Below, in pieces: positions 16,984-24,854 of a stretch of DNA of 54,025 nt. Both the position numbers and the translations under genes were made by a program. Source of the DNA: Opitutaceae bacterium (GTDB taxonomy: Bacteria; Verrucomicrobiota; Verrucomicrobiia; Opitutales; Opitutaceae); contig JAUSID010000198.1 of assembly GCA_030648295.1 (NCBI GenBank), positions 1-54,025 on the forward strand, given 5' to 3'. How positions within the stretch are numbered: position 1 is the stretch's first letter; every line of letters begins with the position of its first letter. The notes beneath the pieces were generated by a model that made no database searches, was not told the DNA's origin, and saw only the letters and a program-made list of their open reading frames with translations.

Positions 16984-18141
16984 ATGCTCAAACTCGCCAT
17001 TCTCGGCACCGGTGCGATCTCCGACAGTCACATCAATGCGTACCTCGCGCACCGGGATGAGGCCGAGATCGTGGCGCTCGTCGATCTGTTCCCGGACAAG
17101 GCGGCGGAGAAGGCCGCGCGGTACGGACTCGCCGCACGTGTTTTCAAGGACCACGACGAACTGCTCCGCGGCTGTGATTTCGATGCCGCCTCGATTTGCC
17201 TGCCACCGTTCGAACACGCGCCGGCCGCGGTCGCGCTCCTGCGCGCGGGCAAGCACGTGCTCACCGAGAAACCGATGGCCACCTGCCTCGAAGAATGCGA
17301 CCAGATGCTCGCGGCCGCGCGTGCGAGCCACCGGGTGCTCGGAGTGGTGGCGCAGAATCGATTCAAGACGCCGATGATGAAATTGAAGCGGGTGCTCGAG
17401 GCGGGGCTGATCGGCCGCGTCCTCCATGCCCAGGTCGATTCATTCTGGTGGCGGGGGAGCAATTATTACGACTTGTGGTGGCGCGGCACCTGGGGACGCG
17501 AAGGCGGCGGCTGCACCATGAACCATGCCGTGCACCAGATTGATCTGTTTCTCTGGATGATGGGACTGCCCGCCACCGTGCAGTCGATGTCGCTCAACCT
17601 CGCGCATGAAAACTCGGAGGTGGAGGACTTTTCCACGAGCGTGCTCACCTACCCAAATGGCAGCGTCGGGCAAATCACCGCGTCGCTCATCCACCATGGC
17701 GAGGAGCAGCAAGTTGTTTTCCAAGGCGAACGCGCGAAGATCGCCGTCCCCTGGCAGATCAAAGCCAGCGTACAAAAGGAAAACGGATTCCCGCAGGACA
17801 ACGCCGCTCTCACCGCGGAGATCCAGGCTTTCTACGACCAGCTGCCGGAGGTTTCGCGCGAAGGGCACTACGGCCAGATCGCGAACTTCCTCGCCGCGAT
17901 TGCGGGTCGCGAAGCGCTGCTTGTCGATGGAGAGCAAGGCCGCCGCACGCTCGAACTCATCACCGCGATTTATCAGTCCGGGCATCTCGATCAGCGCGTG
18001 AAACTGCCGCTCGCGTCGGATGCTCCGTTCTATTCGCGCGATGGCATCTTGAAACACGCCGGCCACTTCCACGAAAAGACCCGTAACGTGGAAAATTTCG
18101 CGAGTAACGATATCACGCTGGGCCGGAATGTCGGAAGGTGA
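16984..18141 (+). CDS. Gfo/Idh/MocA-family NAD(P)-dependent oxidoreductase
   Basis: Cytoplasmic sugar or cyclitol dehydrogenase type, 385 residues from ATG 16984 (MLKLAILGTGAISDSHINAY); the frame is open further upstream but only through repeat DNA. The Rossmann fingerprint is G-T-G-A-I-S at residues 8-13, the conserved E95-K96-P97 lies in HVLTEKPMA, and the catalytic-domain GGGCTMNHAVHQIDLFLW carries the usual His/Asp. The C-terminal beta-sheet is complete (NGSVGQITASLIHHGEEQ). The substrate is unknown. Its stop codon TGA is inside the first unit of an octamer repeat array. No signal peptide, in contrast to the Tat-exported homologue at 19612-21006. Confidence 0.92.
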   Translation: MLKLAILGTGAISDSHINAYLAHRDEAEIVALVDLFPDKAAEKAARYGLAARVFKDHDELLRGCDFDAASICLPPFEHAPAAVALLRAGKHVLTEKPMATCLEECDQMLAAARASHRVLGVVAQNRFKTPMMKLKRVLEAGLIGRVLHAQVDSFWWRGSNYYDLWWRGTWGREGGGCTMNHAVHQIDLFLWMMGLPATVQSMSLNLAHENSEVEDFSTSVLTYPNGSVGQITASLIHHGEEQQVVFQGERAKIAVPWQIKASVQKENGFPQDNAALTAEIQAFYDQLPEVSREGHYGQIANFLAAIAGREALLVDGEQGRRTLELITAIYQSGHLDQRVKLPLASDAPFYSRDGILKHAGHFHEKTRNVENFASNDITLGRNVGR

Positions 18142-18229
18142 GTCGGTGAAGCGGTAAGACGGTGAATCGGTTGTCGGTGAATCGGTGGTCGGTTGTCGGT
18201 GAGGCGGTGGATCGGCGAGGCGGTGAAGC
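18137..18229 (+). repeat. degenerate octamer tandem array, forward arm
   Basis: Twelve head-to-tail units, nine 8-mers and three 7-mers, every one starting GG and ending C: GGTGAGTC, GGTGAAGC, GGTAAGAC, GGTGAATC, GGTTGTC, GGTGAATC, GGTGGTC, GGTTGTC, GGTGAGGC, GGTGGATC, GGCGAGGC, GGTGAAGC. The TGA stop of the upstream gene lies in unit one. It faces an inverted array at 18411-18563. Confidence 0.9.
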
Positions 18230-18297
18230 ATTTTGTAGGGCGTCCGCTCGCGGACGCCGCGTAACCAGTCCGAACCGCACGACGGCGTCTGTCCCTC

Positions 18298-18390
18298 TCG
18301 GGACCCTGAGCCGGTTCGACAGGCTCACGGCCATCTGCTGCTGCTTCGAGTGAAAGGCCTTGAGCTTGTCGAGAGGCTTGTCGAACGGGC
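18298..18390. repeat. GACAGGCTC / GAGCTTGTCGA element between the two octamer arms
   Basis: CTCGGGACCCTGAGCCGG, TTCGACAGGCTCACGG, then GGCCTTGAGCTTGTCGAGAG and GGCTTGTCGAACGGG. The same words occur at 16727-16795. They are mutually complementary (GACAGGCTCA versus TTGAGCTTGTC) and would fold as a hairpin at the tip of the larger one. Before it, 18233-18262 holds a further palindrome, GGCGTCCGCTCGCGGACGCC. Confidence 0.6.
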
Positions 18391-18410
18391 AAGCAGACGC
18401 CCTGCTATGG

Positions 18411-18563
18411 TCACCGAACGGTTTCACCGACTGACCGACCGACCACCGATTCACCGTCGACCGCCTCACCGCTTCACCGCCTCACCGCCTCACCGACGAC
18501 AGCTTCACCGTCGACCGCCTCACCGCTTCACCGCCTCACCGACGACAGCTTCACCGACCGACC
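18411..18563 (-). repeat. degenerate octamer tandem array, inverted arm
   Basis: Read on the minus strand the units again start GG and end C. On the plus strand they are GTTTCACC, GACTGACC, GATTCACC, GTCGACC, GCCTCACC, GCTTCACC and so on. A higher-order duplication is visible: a ~46-base block from GTCGACCGCC to GACGACAGCTTCACC occurs twice (about 18457-18508 and 18511-18555). The last 11 or so codons of the UroD-like gene are encoded inside the array. Confidence 0.88.
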
Positions 18564-19598
18564 GTTGAATTCCGCCAGCGCGTCGACCATCGCCCGGATA
18601 TTCGCGGCTGGCATCCCGGGACTCGTGCCGCCGCCGAGCGAGAGGATGATGCCTTCGCCGCCACTTTTCTCGAGCACGTCCAGCGTCGCCGTTCGCACCT
18701 GCGCGGCCGTGCCGCGCACGCCGACTTCGAGGGGATTCACGTTTCCCATCAGGCACATCCGCCCCCCGACCCGCCGCTTCACGTCGGCGATATCCGTTTG
18801 TTTGCCCCAATTCAGGACCTGAAACCCGGCGTCGGGCAGGTGCTCGAGGCAGGCCTCGATCGACGCGTCGTTGTGATAAACCCTGATCCACGACGGTGGA
18901 AATGCATCGCAGATCCGTTTCAAATACGGGTGACAGAACTCGCGGTAGTGCTCCTCGCCCACGAAACCGACCAAATCATCGAGCATGAAAATACCCTCGA
19001 CCGTCGACCCCATCGCCTGGGCCTGAGCCTTGAGCCAGTCGATAATCAGCCGCGTGCACAGATCGAGCAGCCGGTGCGCAGCTTCAGGTGACTCCACCAG
19101 ATCCATCATGAACTCCGTCGTCCCGCGGAGGAATCCGGCGGTGCACATCGGACCGCGGGCGGTGGCCATCGGCAGGATTTCCCCCGTATCCAGAATCCGC
19201 TGTCGGTGCATCCGCATGCGATGCAGCGTAAGTCCCATGAAGGCATCACTCTCGACCTCGTAGGCGCCAATCTTGTCGATGTCCTCGAGCCGAAAGAGCG
19301 TCGAACTCTCGCTCGGCGTGTTGTGCGGCCAGAACTTGATCTTGGCCCCCAAGGCTGACGGCTCCGCCGCCATGCCGTATTCCATCCACCACGATGGAAA
19401 GAAGATGATGTCCGGATGCTCGCGGTGAATCCGCTGGTGCGCCTGGAACCACACCTCGGGATCAAGATAAAAGTCCAGGTGGTTGAGGCCGAGGTAGCCG
19501 GGAATCCACGGGCTGTCGATGATCAGCGCCATCGGCACGCGATCGAGTTTCTCGAGCCGCGCGGCCCGCTTGAAGACCTCCCATTGCTCCCGTCTCAT
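18528..19598 (-). CDS. uroporphyrinogen-decarboxylase-like (MtaA/CmuA-type) protein
   Basis: 356 residues from ATG 19598 (MRREQWEVFKRAARLEKLDR). This branch of the URO-D fold includes cobalamin-dependent methyltransferases and unassigned enzymes, not only haem-pathway decarboxylase. Features seen: RVPMALIIDSPWIPGYLG near the N-terminus, DIIFFPSWWMEYGM, RGPMCTAGFLRGTTEFMMDL, EGIFMLDDLVGFVGEEHY, the VYHNDASIEACLEHLPDAGF strand, MCLMGNVNPLEV and a closing GGGTSPGMPAANIRAM. It starts 13 bases after the stop of the Tat oxidoreductase, so they form an operon. The natural C-terminus probably ended around residue 345; the last residues (FNGRSVKLSSVRR) come from octamer repeat DNA. Confidence 0.85.
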   Translation of the reverse strand: MRREQWEVFKRAARLEKLDRVPMALIIDSPWIPGYLGLNHLDFYLDPEVWFQAHQRIHREHPDIIFFPSWWMEYGMAAEPSALGAKIKFWPHNTPSESSTLFRLEDIDKIGAYEVESDAFMGLTLHRMRMHRQRILDTGEILPMATARGPMCTAGFLRGTTEFMMDLVESPEAAHRLLDLCTRLIIDWLKAQAQAMGSTVEGIFMLDDLVGFVGEEHYREFCHPYLKRICDAFPPSWIRVYHNDASIEACLEHLPDAGFQVLNWGKQTDIADVKRRVGGRMCLMGNVNPLEVGVRGTAAQVRTATLDVLEKSGGEGIILSLGGGTSPGMPAANIRAMVDALAEFNGRSVKLSSVRR

Positions 19599-19611
19599 CG
19601 CGGAGACGCCA

Positions 19612-21006
19612 CTAGGTCCGCCCCCGCTTCGCGGCCAGACGTGTCGCGCCGTACGGTTCCCGCTCCGGGCGCGCGAGCATCGCGTTGGCTTCGGCGTCGC
19701 CGACAAACTTCTCCGCCTTCGGATCCCAGGTGAGCGGCCGGCCGAGCTTCATCGCAATCCAGCTCACGATGCACGCGGCGTTGCCCCGATGCGCGACTGG
19801 AGCGGGCACGAGCGGAGTCTTGCGCGAGCGTACGCATTCGAGCCAGTTCAAGTGATGCTCCTCGCTGCGCGGGAGTTCGACGGTCACGCCTTTCGGGTCG
19901 ATAAGTTTGTCGTTGCTCGCATCCAGCGGCCGCAACCGGCCCTTCGGCACCGCGGGGTCCTTGACCGACACGCTGCCGCGCGAGACAAAGATCCAGCCCT
20001 CGTCGCCGATGAACTTGAGCCCGTTGGGAAACTTGTCGGAAACCCTCACGTCCACCCCGCCCGGATATGTGAGGTGAATGTTATACGCGCCATGGACGTT
20101 CCAAATCTTGTTCTTCGGGAAGTCCGCCTTCCCCTCGATCCGGCTGGGGCCGCCGAGTTCACAGTCGAGCGCCCAGTGCAGGATGTCGTAGTGGTGCGCG
20201 CCCCACCCCGTGATCATGCCGAGGCAATACGCGTCGTTGCGCAGCCATCCGGGACGGCCGTAACCTTTTTGTGGATGCACGCGCTGCTCGGTGTAGGATG
20301 CGTTCGCCGTCGGCCCGAGCCAGCGTTCGTAGTCGAGATTGGCCGGTACCGGCTGCGGTGCATCGTCGGGGGCGGTCGGATCGATCGGCAGCCCGATCTC
20401 GACCCGTTTCACCCGGCCGACGCGGCCGCTGCGGACCATTTCGCAGGCTTTGCGGAACTGCGAGTAATTGCAGCGCTGCTGGCTGCCGAGCTGGAAAATC
20501 CGTCCCGTCTTCTCCACCGCCGTGCGCAGCAGGATCCCCTCCGCGTGCGTCATCGTCATCGGCTTTTGCAGGTAAACATCCTTGCCCGCATAAACCGCCG
20601 CGAGCGCGAGCTCCGCGTGCCAGTGATCCGGCGTGCTGATGGCGACGGCATCGATGTCTTTTCGGGCGAGCAGCTCGCGGTAGTCGCCAAAAACGGAGAT
20701 CTGCGACGGCTTCGTTCCCTTCTCGGCATGCAATCCCTCCACGCGCTTCTTACCGTCGGCGGCGCGTTTGGAATCGAGGTCGCACACCGCCACGATGTCG
20801 GCGAGCCCCGAGTGGAATACGCTGGGCATGTCGTGATCGCGTCCGATCCGGCCGCAACCGATGTGGCCCACGCGGACGCGGTTGCTCGGCGCACTGGCGC
20901 CTCGCAGTCGGGCCGGGATGATGTTGGGGAGGGCGATGGTGCCGGCGGCCAACAGCGACAGTCGGCCGAATTCACGACGGGTGAGATTCGAATTCGGGGT
21001 CTTCAT
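19612..21006 (-). CDS. Tat-exported Gfo/Idh/MocA-family oxidoreductase
   Basis: 464 residues from ATG 21006. The N-terminus is a twin-arginine signal (NLTRREFGRLSLLAAGTIALP). The NAD-binding domain follows with VRVGHIGCGRIGRDHDMPS (GxGxxG-like), AVCDLDSKRA, AISTPDHWHAELALAA and the LQKPMTMTHAEG version of the EKP motif. The catalytic domain includes GMITGWGAHHYDILHWAL with the conserved Gly/His residues. Tat-exported members of this family with their cofactor bound are common in Verrucomicrobiota and Planctomycetota; substrates are mostly unknown glycosides. It is the first gene of a two-gene unit with the UroD-like protein. Confidence 0.9.
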   Translation of the reverse strand: MKTPNSNLTRREFGRLSLLAAGTIALPNIIPARLRGASAPSNRVRVGHIGCGRIGRDHDMPSVFHSGLADIVAVCDLDSKRAADGKKRVEGLHAEKGTKPSQISVFGDYRELLARKDIDAVAISTPDHWHAELALAAVYAGKDVYLQKPMTMTHAEGILLRTAVEKTGRIFQLGSQQRCNYSQFRKACEMVRSGRVGRVKRVEIGLPIDPTAPDDAPQPVPANLDYERWLGPTANASYTEQRVHPQKGYGRPGWLRNDAYCLGMITGWGAHHYDILHWALDCELGGPSRIEGKADFPKNKIWNVHGAYNIHLTYPGGVDVRVSDKFPNGLKFIGDEGWIFVSRGSVSVKDPAVPKGRLRPLDASNDKLIDPKGVTVELPRSEEHHLNWLECVRSRKTPLVPAPVAHRGNAACIVSWIAMKLGRPLTWDPKAEKFVGDAEANAMLARPEREPYGATRLAAKRGRT

Positions 21007-21557
21007 ACGGGGTGCATTCGGGACGAAGCGCTGGCAGTTGTTCACCAGCCGCGAAAGGACGCAAGTACGGCGTCCGCGACGCCCAATCTATAAGCCACGT
21101 CGATGCCGCAAAATGGCCGATGAATGAGGGGAAGACGCGAGAGACTGGGGAGACGCGGAAGGTGCCCGAAGACGCGGAAGACGGGAAGATGCCCGAAGAC
21201 GTGAAAGACGCGGAAGACTTGGAAGACACGATCCATTACGTGGAGGGCCGGGCTCTGCCCCGGCCGCGTAAGACGATCGAATCGTCATGAAACGGCATGA
21301 CGTTCCCTCTTGTTTTTCGGACGGCGCGGAGGCCGTCCCTCCATGAATGGGATTCCGAGTGTGGCATGAGGCGTCTCGCCCAGGATCCGGCGGGCGCGAC
21401 TCGACCACGGGCAGGATGCCCGCGCCACTTCCAAGCCGAATCGCGTCTTGTCCGATCGTGGCATGATGCGTCGCGCCCGTGCCTAGCCCGCGCTGCGCGG
21501 CACTGCGGGCAGAATGGCCGTGCCACTTCCACGCCACGGCGCCATTTGTTCCGCTCG
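21007..21557. other. 551-base intergenic region with tandem and palindromic repeats
   Basis: No gene is supported. After a nonamer array (21129-21230) come a GC palindrome (GGGCCGGGCTCTGCCCCGGC, 21245-21264), a GGAGGCCGTCCCTCCATG element (21329-21346), and two copies of GTGGCATGAxGCGTCxCGCCC (21361-21381 and 21459-21480) flanking GGCAGGATGCCCGCGCCACTTCC-like words (21410-21433; 21508-21531). Confidence 0.6.
21129..21230 (+). repeat. degenerate nonamer tandem array (GGAAGACGC type)
   Basis: Tandem 9-mers around the consensus GGAAGACGC: GAAGACGCG, GAAGACGGG, AAGATGCCC, GAAGACGTG, AAAGACGCG, GAAGACTTG, GAAGACACG. The invariant part is AGAC/AGATG. It is a different unit from the octamer arrays but similar in style (short, degenerate, intergenic). 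A two-unit inverted trace (GGTCTTCCAGGTCTTCC) is at 27608-27626. Confidence 0.7.
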
Positions 21558-22598
21558 TTACTGGGCTCGTTCGATCAACCGCTGCATGTCTCCCCGGGCC
21601 ACGCCGAGCATCCGGTCGATGAGCGACGGCCCGTCCAAGTCGAAAAAATTGTGGATTTTGCCGACGATTCCATTCAACGGACGCGACTCGACGTAGCGAA
21701 CAAACTGGCCGACGTCACTCGAGAGCTCGTTCGCCGTTTGCGCGCTCAATTGCCCGACCGCCAGATCGTCCAAGCGATCGGGCCACCATGCCGCATCCAC
21801 GAGTCCGGTACCGATCGCGTGGATGATCGCCGTCTCGATGCCGCCCGCATGCACGTCTCCCCGCTCCGGGCCAAATGCTGTCAGCGGATCATACAGCCAG
21901 CGAAAGGCGTGGTGCCGGCAACGACTCGCCTTCAGTCCCGCCTGGATTGCGTTGCGGTGGACGATCGAGCCGTGGACATCGACGACATACAGTGCGTCGG
22001 GCGCGAGCCAGTCGACGATCGCATTGGCGAACCCGGTCACGTACCGGGTGAGCAGCGGCGCGGTGATGTCGATGCTGAACCCAAACGGCAGCCCCCACGT
22101 GAGCTGGCCGTAATCGAGCGGCGGCCCCACGACGACTCCTTCCACCTCCGCGGCGAGCCGCTCCAGCACGGCGTAGCTTTGGATCGTGTCGGTCGCCAGC
22201 GGCAGATGCGGCCCGTGTTGCTCGACTGCCGTGTCGATACTGAAAGCAACCACGCGCGGCTTCGCCCGCGACGGCGGCGGCGTCCGCGGCAACTCGACCA
22301 CGTCGAGCCGGCCCTTCCATTCCGCGCGTGCCCGGCTGCCTTGATAATAGGGAAAACACTGGCGGATTCGCTCGATGAGTTCGGTCTGCAACTCTGCGGT
22401 GAGCGCCTCGTGATACAGCGGCGGCAACACCCACGGGCCGAGTCCACCGAGTCGCTCCGCCGGCGTGCCGAGCGAGCAGACCGGCAGCATGACTCGAACA
22501 TCCCCGCGTATCCGCCGGACCAATTCGGCGTGCGCGTACGCCGTCACGAAAGTCCCCGCGTTGATTCGCCGCGGGATAAACGAGTCAGCCAGGTTCAT
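21558..22598 (-). CDS. creatininase-family amidohydrolase
   Basis: 346 residues from ATG 22598; a GTG immediately upstream is possible. The creatininase fold hydrolyses cyclic or linear amides with a binuclear metal centre. The metal motifs are present in the central part: AFSIDTAVEQHGPHLPLATD, VVDVHGSIVHRNA and ERGDVHAGGIETA. The N-terminal ~110 residues (ADSFIPRRINAGTFVTAYAH) are extra relative to ordinary creatininases and look like a separate, shorter repeat of the fold, keeping a PVCSLGTPAERLGGLGPW strand but no metal ligands. Third gene of a unit with the glyoxalase and double-RHH genes (spacings 24 and 15 bases). Confidence 0.85.
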   Translation of the reverse strand: MNLADSFIPRRINAGTFVTAYAHAELVRRIRGDVRVMLPVCSLGTPAERLGGLGPWVLPPLYHEALTAELQTELIERIRQCFPYYQGSRARAEWKGRLDVVELPRTPPPSRAKPRVVAFSIDTAVEQHGPHLPLATDTIQSYAVLERLAAEVEGVVVGPPLDYGQLTWGLPFGFSIDITAPLLTRYVTGFANAIVDWLAPDALYVVDVHGSIVHRNAIQAGLKASRCRHHAFRWLYDPLTAFGPERGDVHAGGIETAIIHAIGTGLVDAAWWPDRLDDLAVGQLSAQTANELSSDVGQFVRYVESRPLNGIVGKIHNFFDLDGPSLIDRMLGVARGDMQRLIERAQ

Positions 22599-22613
22599 CA
22601 CGACTCGCCCGAC

Positions 22614-23108
22614 TCAATCGCGCAACCCGCTCGCCGCGGGCAGCCGCGTCACCGGCGGCGTTGACGCAGTCGCACCGGTAACGCGCCCGGGCATCTTCCG
22701 CGGCTTGATGGGCAACGCCGTCGGAAGCTTCAGCCTCGCGCGGACTGCCCGGAATCTGAAAACGACCTGCTTGTCGTGGAACGCCGTGTCCACGAATTGT
22801 TCGATCGCTCCGCGGATCACGGATGAAACCTTCAGGAGCGGGATCTGCTCCACGATGGTGCGCAATCGCGCGTCGGTATCGGGCTCCAGCCGGACCGGCT
22901 GTGGACTCGGATCGAGCGCCTCGCGGGCCTTGCCGTCCTTTTGCGCGCGGATTGGCACCGCCACGCATTTGTTTTTCCACGCCTCCGCCATCGCTGCCTC
23001 AACCGCGTGCTTCAACACCGCGGACACCGGGGTCTCCAGCTCGTGGGCAATGCTTCGCACCCGGGCCAGGGTCTTCGGCCGCAACTTGACGGAATGGGAC
23101 GAGTTCAT
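22614..23108 (-). CDS. protein with two ribbon-helix-helix-like segments
   Basis: 164 residues, basic. Residues ~5-42 (SVKLRPKTLARVRSIAHELE, then TPVSAVLKHAVEAAM) and ~70-108 (QPVRLEPDTDARLRTIVEQI, then SSVIRGAIEQFVDTAF) each have the strand-helix-turn-helix pattern of RHH (CopG/Arc) DNA-binding units. A single chain with two such units could act as a pseudo-dimer. The C-terminal ~55 residues are Pro/Arg/Lys-rich and probably disordered. It lies between the glyoxalase and creatininase genes and may regulate that operon; no operator was identified. The RHH assignment is by pattern only. Confidence 0.65.
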   Translation of the reverse strand: MNSSHSVKLRPKTLARVRSIAHELETPVSAVLKHAVEAAMAEAWKNKCVAVPIRAQKDGKAREALDPSPQPVRLEPDTDARLRTIVEQIPLLKVSSVIRGAIEQFVDTAFHDKQVVFRFRAVRARLKLPTALPIKPRKMPGRVTGATASTPPVTRLPAASGLRD

Positions 23109-23132
23109 GGTTTATCCTTCGAGCTTCGCGCT

Positions 23133-23510
23133 TCACCGGCGCTCTTCCATCAGACCAACCAGATTGTCTTCGGGATCACGCACGAAGGCGATCCACAGTT
23201 CGTGGTCGGGCAATTTTGCGGTCAACTGCGGCTCACGTTCCACGCGGGCACCGCGTTCGACGACCGTGCGGTAAAATTCATCGAGCGCGTTCGTCCGAAA
23301 ATATAGGATCGAATTCATCCCGGGCTTACCTGCGCCCTGTGGCGTGCTGAGCATGAGCCGCACCGATCCTGCCGCGACGAACGACAGGTTGGGTCCGGCG
23401 TCGAACAGCGCGCGAAGGCCCAACACCTCGGTGTAGAACTTCTTCGCCGCGGCGACATCCTTCACTGTGATTGCGATTTGGCCTATGTCCTGAATCTGCG
23501 GGGTATTCAT
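23133..23510 (-). CDS. glyoxalase/bleomycin-resistance (VOC) protein
   Basis: 125-residue single-chain vicinal-oxygen-chelate protein, starting at ATG 23510 with GGAAAG four bases before it. Two beta-alpha-beta-beta-beta modules are visible: IGQIAITVKDVAAAKKFYTE...GLRALFDAG and ILYFRTNALDEFYRTVVERG ... LWIAFVRDPEDNLVGLMEE. Metal-ligand positions typical of the family (His/Gln early, Glu late) are partly replaced: the first strand has Gln/Ala rather than His, while the terminal Glu is kept. Substrate unknown. First gene of the three-gene unit; directly upstream is the octamer array at 23605-23692. Confidence 0.85.
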   Translation of the reverse strand: MNTPQIQDIGQIAITVKDVAAAKKFYTEVLGLRALFDAGPNLSFVAAGSVRLMLSTPQGAGKPGMNSILYFRTNALDEFYRTVVERGARVEREPQLTAKLPDHELWIAFVRDPEDNLVGLMEERR

Positions 23511-23568
23511 TTTGCTTTCCAACATTCGGGATAACAGGCGCACGCTGGCTCGCGAGCCGTTTTCTCGC

Positions 23569-23593
23569 TGGGAGCGCGAGCATCCGGCCCGCA
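23569..23593 (+). repeat. dispersed GGGAGCGCG palindrome, copy 2
   Basis: TGGGAGCGCGAGCATCC then GGCCCGC, a diverged member of the family at 6834-6857, abutting the octamer array. Confidence 0.6.
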
Positions 23594-23604
23594 GGCTGAT
23601 GGCC

Positions 23605-23692
23605 GGATGGCCGGATGGTCGGATGATCGGATGATCGGATGGGCGGATGGGCGGATGATCGGATGATCGGTGTGTCGGTACGACGGTGATTC
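23605..23692 (+). repeat. octamer tandem array, GGATG variant
   Basis: Eleven perfect-length units: GGATGGCC, GGATGGTC, GGATGATC (x2), GGATGGGC (x2), GGATGATC (x2), GGTGTGTC, GGTACGAC, GGTGATTC. All start GG and end C; the last three drift toward the GGTGA type seen at 18 and 54 kb, which links the two flavours. Confidence 0.88.
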
Positions 23693-23723
23693 GATCGCAC
23701 GGTGCGGATCGAGTGGTTCGTCC

Positions 23724-23748
23724 TGGGAGCGCGAGCGCCCTCGCTCGC
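23724..23748 (+). repeat. dispersed GGGAGCGCG palindrome, copy 3
   Basis: TGGGAGCGCGAGCGCCC followed by TCGCTCGC, flanking the other side of the octamer array at 23605-23692. Confidence 0.6.
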
Positions 23749-23924
23749 AACCTCACCATCGGTAGACCGGCCCACTCACGCGAATGAGCGCGAACCACGG
23801 CTTGGTTGACCGCACCAAAATCGACCTGTCCCTTTCCGCCGCACGGAGGCGATGCGCACATTCGAGAGCGCCTTCGACCGCGATTTCCCTCCGGTTCCAG
23901 CACGTTCGCTTCACCCTCACTCCC

Positions 23925-24317
23925 TCATTTCCGTTCCTCCGGCGCGCGGGAAGGCACGTTCGCTCGGACGATCCATCGGTTGACCATGACGGCGGCGAGG
24001 AAGCCCGCAATCGGCCGGTTGATGAGCGGTTCGCGCAAGCCGGTGGAGACGCCCGTGAAGTGGGTCACCGTCAGGGTGACGATCACCGAGAGCAGTGCGG
24101 TCAGTCCCGCGAGCACAACGAATTGTTTGCGGGATCGGTAACCTGCGATCCAGACGGCCAGCATCGGCGGGAGGGTCAGGATGATGGGGGCAATGATGGC
24201 GTTGTGCTGCGGAACCTTCAGCCGGAAGACAACGATCAGTACGATCTCGATCGCGATCGAAAGCGCCGTGTAGAGGATCGCAAACAGCCAGGGCGATCTT
24301 CCTGTCATTCTCATCAT
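23925..24317 (-). CDS. small four-helix integral membrane protein, function unknown
   Basis: 130 residues from ATG 24317; ATGs at 24314 and 24308 are equally possible (MMRMTGRSPW). Four hydrophobic segments are visible: WLFAILYTALSIAIEIVLIV, IIAPIILTLPPMLAVWIAGY, FVVLAGLTALLSVIVTLTVT and a shorter IAGFLAAVMVNRWIV, linked by basic loops (RSRKQ, LREPLINRP). No motif points to a transporter or enzyme. The long open frame upstream of the ATG is not protein-like. It stands alone, with 537 bases of apparently gene-free DNA upstream that should hold its promoter. Confidence 0.7.
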   Translation of the reverse strand: MMRMTGRSPWLFAILYTALSIAIEIVLIVVFRLKVPQHNAIIAPIILTLPPMLAVWIAGYRSRKQFVVLAGLTALLSVIVTLTVTHFTGVSTGLREPLINRPIAGFLAAVMVNRWIVRANVPSRAPEERK

Positions 24318-24854
24318 CGCTTGGGTGGGACGATTTGCGGGTCGGCAAGATGGGAACGACCTGAGTCGCGCATTGCACCGAGCGTGCAGAAGCCGGCGAG
24401 GAAGCCCACCAATTAACTTTCCCGGCCCCGCGGCTTCGCTTGAGACCAACGAGCCGCGAACGGCGCGCCCATTTCGCGCGCAGCGCTGCCGCCCGCGTAT
24501 GACCACTACACCCCATCGCAGAGCACGTCGTTTCAGCGTATCGTGCCAGCGTGCCACTCCCGTCATGCCTCACCTGATTCCACCCTGGCGGCCTTTCACG
24601 ACCCTGGACTCGAACAACGAGTCCGCCTGTGCCTCAGCTTGCTGCGGCTTTTCCTTCGCGACGCTCGAGGTAGCCTCCAGCCACCCCGGCACGGCGAATT
24701 TTGCCCTGACTGAGCAGAGACAAGCCGGTGCCTGGCGCTGGGCGATCTGCAGCCCGCGCGGCTCCATTCTACAGGCTGGCTGCGAGTCGACCCAAACCGG
24801 CGCGAAGAAAGTTGCCGAGGAAGCACTGGAATTGGAAGAAGCCTGAACCAAGCG
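24318..24854. other. 537-base divergent intergenic region, no gene seen
   Basis: Open frames exist on both strands but are Arg/Ser/Pro-rich shadows without starts or motifs. A GGCTTC-type pattern 60 bases before the YXWXGXW gene (GGAATTGGAAGAAGCC, 24829-24844) could hold its ribosome binding region. Promoters for the membrane protein (minus) and the YXWXGXW protein (plus) are expected here. Confidence 0.5.

Noticed and set aside
18137-18563. Possible CRISPR array
   Set aside because: Units are 7-8 bases, contiguous and degenerate, with no spacers and no cas genes.
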